From positions 1 to 62,292 of the forward strand of contig JAFSMR010000002.1 of the NCBI GenBank assembly GCA_017447805.1: 62,292 nt of DNA, read 5' to 3'. Each line of letters begins with the position of its first letter. Positions within the stretch are counted from its first letter, which is position 1. Origin of the DNA: Kiritimatiellia bacterium (lineage in GTDB: Bacteria > Verrucomicrobiota > Kiritimatiellia > RFP12 > UBA1067). Positions 36,301-44,082 of the stretch are shown piece by piece. Under the pieces are notes generated by a model that had not been told where the DNA came from, searched no databases, and was given only the letters and a program-made list of their open reading frames with translations. The translations under genes were made by a program, and so were the position numbers.

Positions 36301-36958
36301 AGAACCTCAGAACTTCACGATGAGAGAAGTCGGTGTAATTCTCGATGTGACGCCAACCCTCACGCCCGAGAGCAACCTCATCGATCTCAAGCTCGATACG
36401 CGCGTCGTCGATGAGCCGACCTGGAAGAACTACGGTATGCGCATTCCGTTTACCGGCAACTCCTCGCTCCAGAGCTTTGAAGGTATCGGCGACATCTTGA
36501 CGGGTCTTTCGGAAGTTCTCGATTCTATCGGAACAGGCCTCTCAGATACCGTCAAGGCGGCGTTTGCCGAGCAGGCGGTCAACTCTGCTTCATCGGCGCT
36601 CGATTCGATTTCGCAGAGCTCAAACGAGAACATCACCTATTACGATGCCCCGATGGAACAGCCGTTCTTCCACGTGCGTTCGATTGAAACTTCGGTTTCG
36701 GTATATCCTGGCGCAACGATCGTAATGGGCGGCCTCATCACCGAGCAGCGCAAGGCGATGGATGATAAGATTCCGTTCCTCGGCGACCTGCCTTTCATCG
36801 GCCGTCTCTTCCGCAGCCATTCCGAACAGACCAACAAGCGCAACCTCATGATCTTCTTGACTACCCGCCTCGTGGATGTCCATGGTCGTGAAATCGTGCT
36901 TGAAGAATCAGATCAGAAGGAGTCCGATTACAAGGAAGCACCCGAGGATGATGAATAA
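33374..36958 (+). CDS. PilQ-type outer-membrane secretin (Amuc_1098-like) with EPA repeats
   Basis: 1194 residues. The N-terminus is a signal peptide; LMAC at about 18-21 resembles a lipobox, so it may be a lipoprotein, though GGFA is an alternative cleavage site. Residues about 37-240 are Glu/Pro/Ala repeats (EEPAEEPEPAAEEP), then TPR-like helices (about 270-480), secretin N-domains (about 510-780), and the C-terminal secretin gate. Diagnostic strands are GVILDVTPTLTPESNLIDLKL near 985 and VVMGGLITEQ...DKIPFLGDLPFIGRLF near 1115. A Ser/Thr/Gly-rich insertion (about 782-840) and a shorter poly-Ser tract near 960 interrupt the secretin region. Secretins form the outer-membrane pore for pili or secretion. 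It has its own promoter (33311-33339) and is closed by a strong terminator (36981-37019). Confidence 0.92.
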   Translation: MMHISRKLVALGASVALMACYQGGFAQDDLDDLLRDLEAESAAGAQEPAAETAEEPEVDDIGAAATGEEVEPVAEPAEEPEPAAEEPAEEPEPAAEEPAEEPEPAAEPSEEPEPAAEEPAEEPEPAAEEPAEEPEPAAEEPAVEPAEEPVAEEEPTVAPAEEPAPAAAQGEDDLDSLLDEVGGESPAEPEPAKVDAEEPAEEPEPAAEEPAAEEPAPVAEEPEVVGEPGEEETDDEPVAVTPPAKPAVSEDDELLANIIATERIRREAYDQQARREIEEARVKMQIGEYSASRRHYTNAINLLTDNAANAPLRKECRQGIAESLYQLALQEYATGTRDKARDHMRQANELRHPKAAGVLEAWLLEGDPDENKTPVSEITRRRNEEEYINRRAENLKHLKRSREYLGTKELDKALDECDIVLANDPYNETALSIRKMIQLKRQAIMQKEREATRAGMIADVDKAWRPAYAVNALEVKEAANKTMRIGEDDPSRAQELQIIKSMKDMRIPTIDFKPPSTIADAIDFFRLASRDYGNPEIPADERMINFVLKTPVTLHASQEVEEVASGFGAGGGDDEGGETYGLPVIPTISASNISMYDALKLVCDQCEYKFKVQPPVVMVMPKNATIDELITRSYPVVSEFMTRMESASSDVKDMRAAGFGAGNNLNRRGGESSEDNQQQEWKDFFSLLGVNWPEGSQIMYLKTLGKLRVKNTYENLAELEKALNDLSVSPRLIEIEARFVEVCQEDLNSLGFEWILNSDYSIGLGKHVGRALGIRKGSWGSSSSSSTQTSSTSRTTGSASGSGSTGGVGNTGGTVTSTTPLTTTTINDSTTYTSTSSRTNLHNSNGASWIRNGSSKGNVGLNAFGGNSTYSTNMRYLSTDSNHISGEGYSNNDQFMRVNAYLGTADLSMILHMLSQRSDTDLLSAPKVLTRNGEQAVIKVVTEYIYPTDYDVQLQSSSSSSSSSSGGSQSAILAIVEPQNFTMREVGVILDVTPTLTPESNLIDLKLDTRVVDEPTWKNYGMRIPFTGNSSLQSFEGIGDILTGLSEVLDSIGTGLSDTVKAAFAEQAVNSASSALDSISQSSNENITYYDAPMEQPFFHVRSIETSVSVYPGATIVMGGLITEQRKAMDDKIPFLGDLPFIGRLFRSHSEQTNKRNLMIFLTTRLVDVHGREIVLEESDQKESDYKEAPEDDE

Positions 36959-36980
36959 GATACAGGTCTGATTAAACCAT

Positions 36981-37019
36981 GGGGGCCCGGGCCGATGAAA
37001 CCCGCGCCCCCTTTGTTTT
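36981..37019 (+). terminator. Rho-independent terminator after the secretin
   Basis: An 11-base-pair stem with one mismatch (GGGGGCCCGGG at 36981-36991 with CCCGCGCCCCC at 37001-37011), 9-base loop, followed by TTTGTTTT. It lies 22 bases after the secretin stop and separates the pilus-like operon from the peptidase/glycosyltransferase genes. Confidence 0.85.
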
Positions 37020-37055
37020 GGAAAGTACCTAAAGTTGCCAAGTGCGAGGATTTGA

Positions 37056-38486
37056 ATGAAAGGCGAAATAAGAAAAATCTTGAAAATATTTCCTATTGTC
37101 ATAATCGCTTTGTGCTTCCCCGCGGGTGTTTTTTGCGCGCCAATTCTTTCTTCGCAGGCCGAGCTCGTGGGCGGGGGTGAAATCAAAGCCAAGATTTTGT
37201 CTGGCGCAAGGGGAATTCCCTCAACCACAATCCAAGCGCATACTTACGAGAGGAGAGTCGGCGACAAAACGGATGAAATAAAATTTTACAAGATTGAAGA
37301 TGTGTGGCGTGAAAGGGCGCTCGTTGGAACTTGGAAAGATAAAAAGTCGAATAGGTTGACTATAGCGAGAGTCCTTTCTCTTATGCCGACTGGCATTGAA
37401 TCTATTCCCGGCATTCCGGGCGATATTGCAGACAAAGACGAAATACTAAAGGCTCTTGATAAAGCCCAGGAAGATTTCCCTAAGGACGAAGCAAACCTAG
37501 AGCGCTGGAAGAAGGAATGGAACCCATCGGCGAAAGCGCAAGGACGCTTCGCGCTTCTCAAGAGCGGCAAGGCTTATTATGTTGAAATCGAATTTGCCGA
37601 GAAGGTAACGAAGCAAGAAGCAGAAAAACTCTTGAAGAGCGCAGTAAATTCGATATCCGAGGCGAAGAGGGGCGCCCAGCAAAACACGTCGATGAAATGG
37701 TGGGAAAGCGAGAATAAAGATTATCTCTTTATGACCAATCTCGATCGTTCCAAGGGCAAGAAGTTTATCGATGTAGCGATGACGCAAATGGAAGCGATGC
37801 GCCGGGCATACGAATCCATCGTAAAACCACAAGGCGAAATTTCAAAATGCAAGGTTCGCGTTTTCAAGTCGCTCGCGGAATATCGCGAATATAGAACATC
37901 ATCGGGCGAGAACGACGAGATGAGCTGCGGTGTGTGGGATCCTTCTCGCGAAGAATTGCTCATTTGCGCAGATGATCCAAGCGCCGCCCAGCAGACGATG
38001 CGGCATGAAGCCTTTCACCAGTATTTATTCTACGCTACACGGCGCGGCGACCACGCGATGTGGTTCAACGAAGGTCATGCGTGCCTCTTCGAGAATGTAG
38101 ATTTCAATAATGCGAAAAAAACAGTCAAGATCGCTCTTCGCGGCAATAGATATGAATGGGTAGCTAAAAATCCCGAGCGAGTAGCGGCAGAAATGCAGCA
38201 TCTCGTATATTATACGCGCGAACAATATTATTCAGGCGATATCAATTTGCACTACATTACAGGTTGGGCTCTTTGCGCTTTTCTTCAATTCGCGCCAGAC
38301 GTAAACCCTGATTTCGGGGACTACCGGAATGTCGTGCCGGTCTACTTGAAGGCAATGAGAACGGGCATGAGCGCAGATGAAGCTACAAAAAGAGCTTTCG
38401 CCACAGTTTCTTCGCGCAATTTGCAAGAAGACTTTCTTTTATTCTGGCGCAAATATAAATCTCAAATCAAATCCAAGTGGATGTAA
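37056..38486 (+). CDS. Exported gluzincin-type metallopeptidase (DUF1570-like)
   Basis: 476 residues with an N-terminal signal peptide (residues about 9-28, ending VFCA). The middle has no known fold. Residues about 318-322 read HEAFH, a perfect HExxH zinc-protease motif, followed about 20 residues later by WFNEGHACLFE, the NEG..E arrangement that supplies the third ligand in gluzincins. This matches the DUF1570/peptidase_MA-like group. Both zinc motifs are intact, so it is likely active in the periplasm or outside. Its substrate is unknown. The stop overlaps the reading frame of the next gene, which suggests an operon with the membrane protein and glycosyltransferase. Confidence 0.8.
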   Translation: MKGEIRKILKIFPIVIIALCFPAGVFCAPILSSQAELVGGGEIKAKILSGARGIPSTTIQAHTYERRVGDKTDEIKFYKIEDVWRERALVGTWKDKKSNRLTIARVLSLMPTGIESIPGIPGDIADKDEILKALDKAQEDFPKDEANLERWKKEWNPSAKAQGRFALLKSGKAYYVEIEFAEKVTKQEAEKLLKSAVNSISEAKRGAQQNTSMKWWESENKDYLFMTNLDRSKGKKFIDVAMTQMEAMRRAYESIVKPQGEISKCKVRVFKSLAEYREYRTSSGENDEMSCGVWDPSREELLICADDPSAAQQTMRHEAFHQYLFYATRRGDHAMWFNEGHACLFENVDFNNAKKTVKIALRGNRYEWVAKNPERVAAEMQHLVYYTREQYYSGDINLHYITGWALCAFLQFAPDVNPDFGDYRNVVPVYLKAMRTGMSADEATKRAFATVSSRNLQEDFLLFWRKYKSQIKSKWM

Positions 38487-38509
38487 AGAATACGAGGGGT
38501 AAAGAATAT

Positions 38510-40357
38510 ATGTTCGATAAATTAAAGCGAGTATGGAGCAATATCAAGCCGGGCCTATGCGACCTAGAGTTGCCCGTTCTCGTGTTCCCGGTATTTGTCG
38601 TTCTTATTGTGGCAATAACATTTCTTTTCCCGTCCGGACGCTGCGGCGCGTGGCAATGGTGGAGCGCCGCAGCGCTTACGCTTGCCGTCATCTTCGCCCG
38701 CAAGGATTCTTTTGCGCGCTCGATGATTTGCGCGGCGCTTCTTCTCGTTTTCTTCCTTGCCGTTTGGGTAATCACGAAAGTGACGATTACGACTGGCTGG
38801 TTCGATATTTCGCGCTACCATTTGCCGGCGATTAGAATGATGATCGAAGGTTGGAATCCTGTTTGGCAAGGGACTTTCGATGGAATCGAGCAAGCGACCG
38901 GGATGTCGCCGGACTGGATGAACCCGTATCATGTTATTTCGATGCCGAAGGGCGTTTGGTATTTCTGCGCATCGAGTTATTATTTTACCCACGCTGCTTT
39001 CAATCTAATGCAGCCGATGATGATTTTCATCTTCGTTTCGATGCTGTATTCTCTCTTTAGAGCGTTTGGAGCTCAGAATATATTCTTTAAGCTTCTCGCC
39101 ACCCTTGTTGTATTTATATATATGCCGACGCACGATGATATCGTGGATGGAGTTGTAGCTTGCTCGGCGCTGGGCCTCGTCTTGGAGATGTATCGTTATT
39201 TGAAGGTTGGTAAATGGTCTGTTTTGCGTTTGATTGTTTTCACGTTTTGGATGGCCGTATCGAAACAAACTTCCATGCTTCACGCGGTGGTCTTTTGGGG
39301 TGTCTTTTTTGTTTTCAATCTCTTCAGAAAGAATTGGAAGATATGGCGTGAAATATCGGTAGTCGGAATTGCTTCTTCTATTCTTGTCCTTGCCGTTTGT
39401 GTTTCGCCGTATGTTTCATCTTATATGAATTTCGGTCATCCGCTCTACCCTAGGTTCACCGGCGACGAAGAGAAATATCCAGCCGTAAATATAACAGATG
39501 ATTTTCTCGATAGGAATGAAGATGCCGCCGGCATGGGGCATATCGGCGCATGGGTAAATGGTTTCGTATCGGCCAAAGGCGCCCAAGCCTATTACAAATA
39601 TAAATATTCCAAAGATGAATTTTCGCCGGAAGTCCTCGCATGGTATAATCGCGGCAAGCCCGATGGCTCGCCTACCGACAATTGGTATAGGGCCAGGTTT
39701 ACCGGCGCGATTCTTGCATTGCTGATTTTGGGCGGGTTGCCAGGCGTATTTTTGGCCGTTTCGTTTATCTTGGCGACGATGGCCGCGCCTACTGAAATGC
39801 TTGGATATGTTCGCTATACCCCATGGGCCGCTTGCACAATCGCACTTGCACTTCTGGCCGCGGAAAAAATAAGATGGAAAATTCTGCAATGGATTATCTT
39901 TGCCGCATTTGCGTATTACGCCATGGATGAAGCCTGTGATACTACCTTCTTCAAAATCGCCGAGTCTATCGATAACTCGTATTCCATAAAGAAAATCCTT
40001 AAGGAAGCGCCGCCGAGAATGCTGATCGCCGATTGCACGGGCAGATACAACGAGAAGGAGGATCCGTTGGTGGCAAATCTCCTCCTTACGATAAAACAAG
40101 TTCCGGAACTAGAGCAAAGTAAAGTAGTATACAATCCCTATAATGAACTAGGCGAGAATATAAAGGAACAGGGCCATATATTTTTCTATGATGAAAATTG
40201 CAAAGTAACTCGCGATTGCGACCTCGATAAATATTCTGGTTTGCGCCGCTTCAAAAAGAGAAAAGATGAAACAAGAAAAGCAAAAGCGAAATTCATAATC
40301 AAAACATTTTCTACGACAATGCCTAAATCGCTATGGGAGACAATCCATGGAAAATAA
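38510..40357 (+). CDS. Polytopic membrane protein, possibly a glycosyltransferase-C-type enzyme
   Basis: 615 residues from ATG 38510, chosen because GAGGGG lies 10 bases upstream; a GTG at 38477 is the only earlier option. About ten to twelve hydrophobic segments occupy residues 20-470, then a soluble tail of some 140 residues. In the first large loop, TTGWFDISRYHLPAIRMMIEGWNP has the Asp and His/Tyr-rich look of GT-C enzymes that use polyprenyl-phosphate sugars, but no family can be named with certainty. Its last codons overlap the start of the dolichol-phosphate-mannose-synthase-like gene, which would make exactly such a lipid-linked donor. The pair may therefore glycosylate exported proteins or envelope polymers. 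Function inferred from context. Confidence 0.7.
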   Translation: MFDKLKRVWSNIKPGLCDLELPVLVFPVFVVLIVAITFLFPSGRCGAWQWWSAAALTLAVIFARKDSFARSMICAALLLVFFLAVWVITKVTITTGWFDISRYHLPAIRMMIEGWNPVWQGTFDGIEQATGMSPDWMNPYHVISMPKGVWYFCASSYYFTHAAFNLMQPMMIFIFVSMLYSLFRAFGAQNIFFKLLATLVVFIYMPTHDDIVDGVVACSALGLVLEMYRYLKVGKWSVLRLIVFTFWMAVSKQTSMLHAVVFWGVFFVFNLFRKNWKIWREISVVGIASSILVLAVCVSPYVSSYMNFGHPLYPRFTGDEEKYPAVNITDDFLDRNEDAAGMGHIGAWVNGFVSAKGAQAYYKYKYSKDEFSPEVLAWYNRGKPDGSPTDNWYRARFTGAILALLILGGLPGVFLAVSFILATMAAPTEMLGYVRYTPWAACTIALALLAAEKIRWKILQWIIFAAFAYYAMDEACDTTFFKIAESIDNSYSIKKILKEAPPRMLIADCTGRYNEKEDPLVANLLLTIKQVPELEQSKVVYNPYNELGENIKEQGHIFFYDENCKVTRDCDLDKYSGLRRFKKRKDETRKAKAKFIIKTFSTTMPKSLWETIHGK

Positions 40358-41267
40358 AAATATCGCCGTTCTTCTGCCGTGCTACAACGAATCGCTTACC
40401 ATTAAAAAGGTAATTGAAGATTTTAAGCGCGTTCTGCCATCTTCTAAAATCTATGTCTATGATAACAACTCTACCGATGGTTCGGGCGATATCGCCCGGG
40501 AAGCCGGTGCTCTAGTTCGCAAGATAACCCAGCAAGGCAAGGGACACGTCGTGCGGCGCATGTTCCAGGAAATCGACTCCGATATTTATGTAATGGTAGA
40601 TAGCGATGATACCTACCCCGCCGAGGAAGTCGAAAAGCTAATTGCGCCGGTCGCATCAGGTGAAGCCGATATGGCGATCGGCGATAGGCTTTCTTCTACT
40701 TACATGACGGAAAACAAGCGCCCTGGCCACAACTTCGGCAATGTGCTCGTTTGCTCTCTTATCAAGCTGTTGTGGCGCTATCCGATTAGGGATGTAATGA
40801 CCGGCTACAGAGTTTTCTCGCGCCGCTTCGTCAAGACTTGCCCCGTGCTTTCCAATGGATTTGAAATCGAGACGGAAATGACTCTTCATACTCTCGATAA
40901 GCGCATGAGTCTGGTTGAAATTCCCGTGCAGTATCGCGATCGCCCGAAAGGTTCGTTTTCGAAGCTCAGCACGATATCCGATGGCTTTCGCGTATTGAAG
41001 ACGATATTCAATATGTTCAGATTCTATAGGCCCCTCGCCTTTTTCGGCATTATTTCTTCTCTTCTTGCCATCGCCGCTATCGTAATCGCATGGCCCGTCT
41101 TTGCCGAATATATCGATACTGGACTTGTCCCGCGCTTCCCGACATTGATATTCGCTTGCTTTTTAATGACGGGTTCCTTGATTTCGTTCGGTATAGCGCT
41201 GATACTCGACGCCGTCAAAAAGCAGTCCGACCAATCGTTCGAACTCGCCCTCGCCACTATCGCCTGA
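40347..41267 (+). CDS. Family 2 glycosyltransferase, polyprenyl-phosphate sugar synthase (DPM1-like)
   Basis: 306 residues. The GT-A core is clear: VLLPCYNES at 8-16, VYDNNSTDGS, KGHVVRRMF, and the metal-binding DSDDTYP at about 86-92. VMTGYRVFSRRFV and the acceptor-loop YRDRPKGSFSKLST are typical of DPM1/undecaprenyl-phosphate glycosyltransferases. The C-terminal 80 residues contain two membrane helices (about 229-251 and 262-285). It would transfer a sugar from a nucleotide donor to a polyprenyl phosphate on the cytoplasmic face. The start overlaps the end of the polytopic protein gene by 11 bases. The 3' end is included in a 116-bp sequence duplicated at 43492. Confidence 0.9.
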   Translation: MENKNIAVLLPCYNESLTIKKVIEDFKRVLPSSKIYVYDNNSTDGSGDIAREAGALVRKITQQGKGHVVRRMFQEIDSDIYVMVDSDDTYPAEEVEKLIAPVASGEADMAIGDRLSSTYMTENKRPGHNFGNVLVCSLIKLLWRYPIRDVMTGYRVFSRRFVKTCPVLSNGFEIETEMTLHTLDKRMSLVEIPVQYRDRPKGSFSKLSTISDGFRVLKTIFNMFRFYRPLAFFGIISSLLAIAAIVIAWPVFAEYIDTGLVPRFPTLIFACFLMTGSLISFGIALILDAVKKQSDQSFELALATIA

Positions 41268-41360
41268 CCTATCCGCGCCCGTGCGAAACCTCCGCCACTT
41301 TTCTGGCGACGCTTTCGCGGCCGCGAGAAGCATGATTTTGTTTAACGCTGAGGCGCTGAG
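41245..41360. repeat. 116-bp direct repeat, copy A (contains the end of the glycosyltransferase gene)
   Basis: Copy A pairs with 43492-43607 at a constant offset of 2247 bases with no gaps and about 8 mismatches (roughly 93% identity). It begins inside the last codons of the glycosyltransferase gene (CTCGCCACTATCGCCTGA) and runs into the intergenic DNA past GATTTTGTTTAACGC. It also contains a degenerate form of the GCCACTTTTGTGGC hairpin that is tandemly repeated at 61677-61912. Confidence 0.95.
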
Positions 41361-41928
41361 ACGCTGAGTGCGCAGAGTTTTTAGTTGGAGATTCGAGTTG
41401 GAGTTGGAGAGAGGAATTGTTAATTCTGGTTGGAGTTAGTTTAGCCGTGTAGAGGTGGAGATGTGTAGATTGTTCGGTAGGGCGTGCCGCCCCGCTCACC
41501 GCCGGGGAGGCTTGGCGCAGGGATTAATTAACCATGAAGATCATGTAGGGCATGTAGAGCGCTTCGCGCTGCTTGGGCGGCCAAAGTGTGGCCGCCTTAG
41601 TTGTAGTTTGTAGTCGTAGTTGTAGAATGGAATTGTCACCATTGTTCATCTTCACCTTAATCCTTCACCTTAATCCTTCACCTAAAACATGGAATTGGCG
41701 ATTTTTTTATGATTAACCATGTAGAACATGTAGAAACAGGTAGGGCGTGCCGCCCCGCTCACCGCCGCCACGAGAATTGTTGGATATTTTTTCAAACTTT
41801 CTCGTCACCCCTCCTTGAAGCAAGGCGGGAAATATGGTAAAATACAGGAGCAATTCGGGATTACGGAGGAATCTTATGCCTGTATTGATGGAAAAGACAG
41901 ATTGGTATGCAACAATGGGAGATTTGCC
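41361..41928. other. Repeat-rich intergenic DNA, no gene
   Basis: No convincing ORF. Contents: GTTGGA-type low complexity (41390-41440), two copies of a TAGGGCGTGCCGCCCCGCTC element (near 41480 and 41745; another at 43616), tandem CCTTCACCTTAAT triplication near 41650-41685, and a perfect 8-bp hairpin at 41576-41596 (GGCGGCCA, loop AAGTG, TGGCCGCC) without a T-run. The same elements recur after the DUF1016 pseudogene, so this looks like decayed or mobile-repeat sequence. Confidence 0.7.
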
Positions 41929-43085
41929 ATGAATGAGATCGAAAAAAACTCGGAATACTTCGCTTGGATAGGTGAACTCAAGAAACGTTATCGTTCTACG
42001 CAAATCAAGGCCGCGATATCGGTAAATTCAACTCTTTTGGAATTTTACTGGAGCCTCGGCAAGGATATTTGCGAGCGGTATTCCGCAAGCAAGCTGGGCA
42101 ATCAATTCTATAAAATTCTGAGCGCAGACCTGAAGAAGGATATTCCTCATGCCAGAGGCCTTTCGCCATCTAGTCTCAAATATAGCGGTTATTTCTACAA
42201 ACTTTATTCGAAACTCTTGATAGGACAGCAAGTTGCTGACCAGCACCTAGAACCAAGTCAGCAGGCTGCTGACCTTGATAATCTGCCTAAATGCGTAAAT
42301 CCGTCCGTCTCGATTCGTCAGACACTCGCGTTGCCAATTTCGGACTTACTTGTGCGTGTGCCTTGGGGACATCATATGCTAATCACATCGATAAGTGCGG
42401 CTGGGATGTCGCCAAGGCGCTCTTCTATGTCCGCAAGACTGTGGAAAACGGTTGGAGTCGCAATGTCTTGGCGGTGGAAATTGCAGGGGACTTGTATTCC
42501 CGGCAGGGTAAAGCAGTCACCAACTTCTCTTTGACGCTACCGGAACCGGACAGCGATCTTGCGCAACAACTGACGAAAGATCCGTATATTTTCGAAGTGC
42601 AAGGGCTCGCAGAAAAGTATCGGGAGACGGAGTTGACAGATGCGATGTGTAGTAACATCATTCGACTTCTGAATTCTATGGGCAGAGGCTTTGCGTTTGT
42701 CGGACGAGAATACGCCGTAGAGTTGGAAGGCAAGGAATATCGCATTGACCTTCTCTTTTACTGTATCCCGCTGCACAGGTATTTTGCAGTAGAAGTCAAG
42801 ACTGATGAGTTCGAACCATACTATCTCGGCCAGTTGCAAGGCTATGTTGCCGCATGCGATATGGTGCTTAATACGCCGCAAGAAAATCCGGCAATTGGGC
42901 TCCTTGTGTGTCGCGGCAAGAATGCTCCGCTGGCAAAGTATCTCCTCGGCAAGATAGATATGCCAATAGGCGTGTCGGACTACGAACTTTTGCGCAAAGT
43001 GCCAGACGACTTCAAAAGTAAACTCCCGACCATCGAGGAAATCGAGGCCGAACTCGCGAATATGGAGAAGGGGGATGGGAAATGA
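41929..43085 (+). pseudogene. DUF1016 (YhcG-like) PD-(D/E)XK nuclease, frameshifted
   Basis: The first part (from ATG 41929) reads as the DUF1016 N-terminal domain: YFAWIGELKKRYRSTQIKAA, FYWSLGKDICERY, GLSPSSLKYSGYFY, VPWGHHMLI. Close to 42385 the match jumps to another frame, where it continues as DKCGWDVAKALFYVRKTVENGWSRNVL and the complete C-terminal nuclease domain (RIDLLFYCIPLHRYFAVEVKTDEFEPYYLGQLQGYVA), ending at 43085. The catalytic D and ExK residues are intact. A change equivalent to one lost or two gained bases near 42380-42395 explains it; a sequencing error is the alternative. The family is common in Bacteroidetes and Verrucomicrobia as a mobile or restriction-associated nuclease. 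The gene lies between the two copies of the 116-bp direct repeat. Confidence 0.85.
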
Positions 43086-43209
43086 AACATCATGTGCACA
43101 AAATACTAGTCGCGAGCACGGGTTCTTCACCAGCATGTAGATCGTGTCGCGATGGTACGGCTCATCGCCCTCAGGCTGCCAGAAAAAATTGTGGTTTCAT
43201 TAGTAGTTG

Positions 43210-43425
43210 TTTGCACTGTCATAACCAAAATTGAATATGGCAATGCAAGCGCTTGCACGGTCAGAATCAAAACTGAGCGCGGCAAAACAAGCGCTTGCAC
43301 GGTCAGAATCAAAATCGAGCGCGGCAAAACAAGCACTTGCACGGTCAGAATCAAAATCGAGCGCGGCAAAACAAGCACTTGCACGGTCAGAATCAAAATC
43401 GAGCGCGGCAAAACAAGCACTAGTT
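43210..43425. repeat. 42-bp tandem array, left of the prophage
   Basis: About five units with an exact 42-base period: the core CTTGCACGGTCAGAATCAAA begins at 43252, 43294, 43336 and 43378, with a degenerate unit before and a truncated one after. Units contain CAAGCGCTTG or CAAGCACTTG. Because 42 is a multiple of three, several reading frames stay open on both strands; I treat those ORFs as artefacts. There are no variable spacers. The same core with the same period and orientation recurs at 61446-61660. Confidence 0.93.
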
Positions 43426-43491
43426 TTGCCATCTTCGAAATTGATTCTGGCAAATCAAAAGAAGTACTATGAGTCCGACCTACATAGTGCT

Positions 43492-43607
43492 TCGCCCTCG
43501 CCACTATCGCCTGACCTATCCGCGCCCGTGCGAAACCTCCGCCACTTTTGTGGCGGTACTTTCGCGGCCGCGAGAGGAATGATTTTGTTTAACGCAGAGC
43601 CGCTGAG
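43492..43607. repeat. 116-bp direct repeat, copy B
   Basis: Matches copy A (41245-41360) base for base at offset 2247 with about 8 substitutions. It carries a displaced copy of the last codons and stop of the glycosyltransferase gene, here with no gene in front of it, and a complete CCGCCACTTTTGTGGCGG hairpin. Together the two copies bracket the DUF1016 pseudogene. Confidence 0.95.
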
Positions 43608-43904
43608 GTTGTTCGGTAGGGCGTGCCGCCCCGCGGCCGCCCAAATTGAAGATTGAAAACACCATTCTACAACTACAACTACATACTACAACTAAAATCT
43701 CCAATTCCCAATTGGTTATTGGTATAGGTATTGGCAACAATCTACAACCTCCGAGCGTGGTCGAAACCACCATAAATTTTCAGATGCTACTTCCGACCAA
43801 GAAATCAAGTTTCATGGCGCTTCGCGCCGCGTTGTCTTTTGTTGTTAATGTTGTTTTTATCTTATTATTTAAACAACTAAAACAACATACAACAACATTT
43901 TATC
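43608..43904. other. Intergenic DNA left of the prophage, no gene
   Basis: No supported gene. It contains another TAGGGCGTGCCGCCCCG element (43616-43633), ACAACTACAACTACATAC low complexity, one arm of a 31-bp inverted repeat (43708-43738), and AT-rich DNA (43840-43900) leading to the hairpin at 43905. ORFs here are short and lack homology-like features. Confidence 0.6.
43708..43738 (+). repeat. 31-bp inverted repeat, left arm
   Basis: The sequence starts CCAATTGGTTATTGG and ends TATTGGCAAC. Its reverse complement occurs at 61955-61985 with 30 of 31 bases identical. The arms lie just outside the two ends of the Mu-like prophage, 18.2 kb apart. The sequence is partly low complexity (repeated ATTGGT), so the match may reflect an interspersed element rather than a recombination site. 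Confidence 0.85.
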
Positions 43905-43931
43905 GCCCGCGCTAACTGCGCGGGCTATTTT
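43905..43931 (+). terminator. Rho-independent terminator-like hairpin
   Basis: Perfect 8-bp stem GCCCGCGC (43905-43912) with GCGCGGGC (43918-43925), loop TAACT, followed by TATTTTT. Plus-strand orientation. No intact plus-strand gene ends nearby, so it may be the terminator of a gene lost from here. Confidence 0.75.
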
Positions 43932-44018
43932 TCAACCGCACGGGGCTGTATTATCAAACGCGGAATGGGGAATAATCAAAGGAAGATGAGGAAAAAGGTT
44001 TTTTCGGCGGTAGAAAGA

Positions 44019-44050
44019 AGCCCTGCGGGGAGGAAACTCGCAGGGCTTTT
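44019..44050. terminator. Probably bidirectional terminator at the end of the prophage early operon
   Basis: 9-bp perfect stem AGCCCTGCG (44019-44027) with CGCAGGGCT (44039-44047), loop of 11, followed by TTTT on the plus strand; on the minus strand the stem is followed by CTTTC. It lies about 35 bases beyond the last minus-strand early gene, so it probably ends that operon. Confidence 0.6.
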
Positions 44051-44082
44051 GAATGGGGTTTGAATGACATTTAACTGGCGTT

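Noticed and set aside
43210..43425. CRISPR array
   Set aside because: Unit period is exact (42 bases) but all of the unit repeats; there are no unique spacers and no cas genes.
41268..44082. tRNA or other structural RNA gene in the gaps
   Set aside because: I looked for cloverleaf arms and TTCGA-type T-loops with paired acceptor stems; none was convincing.
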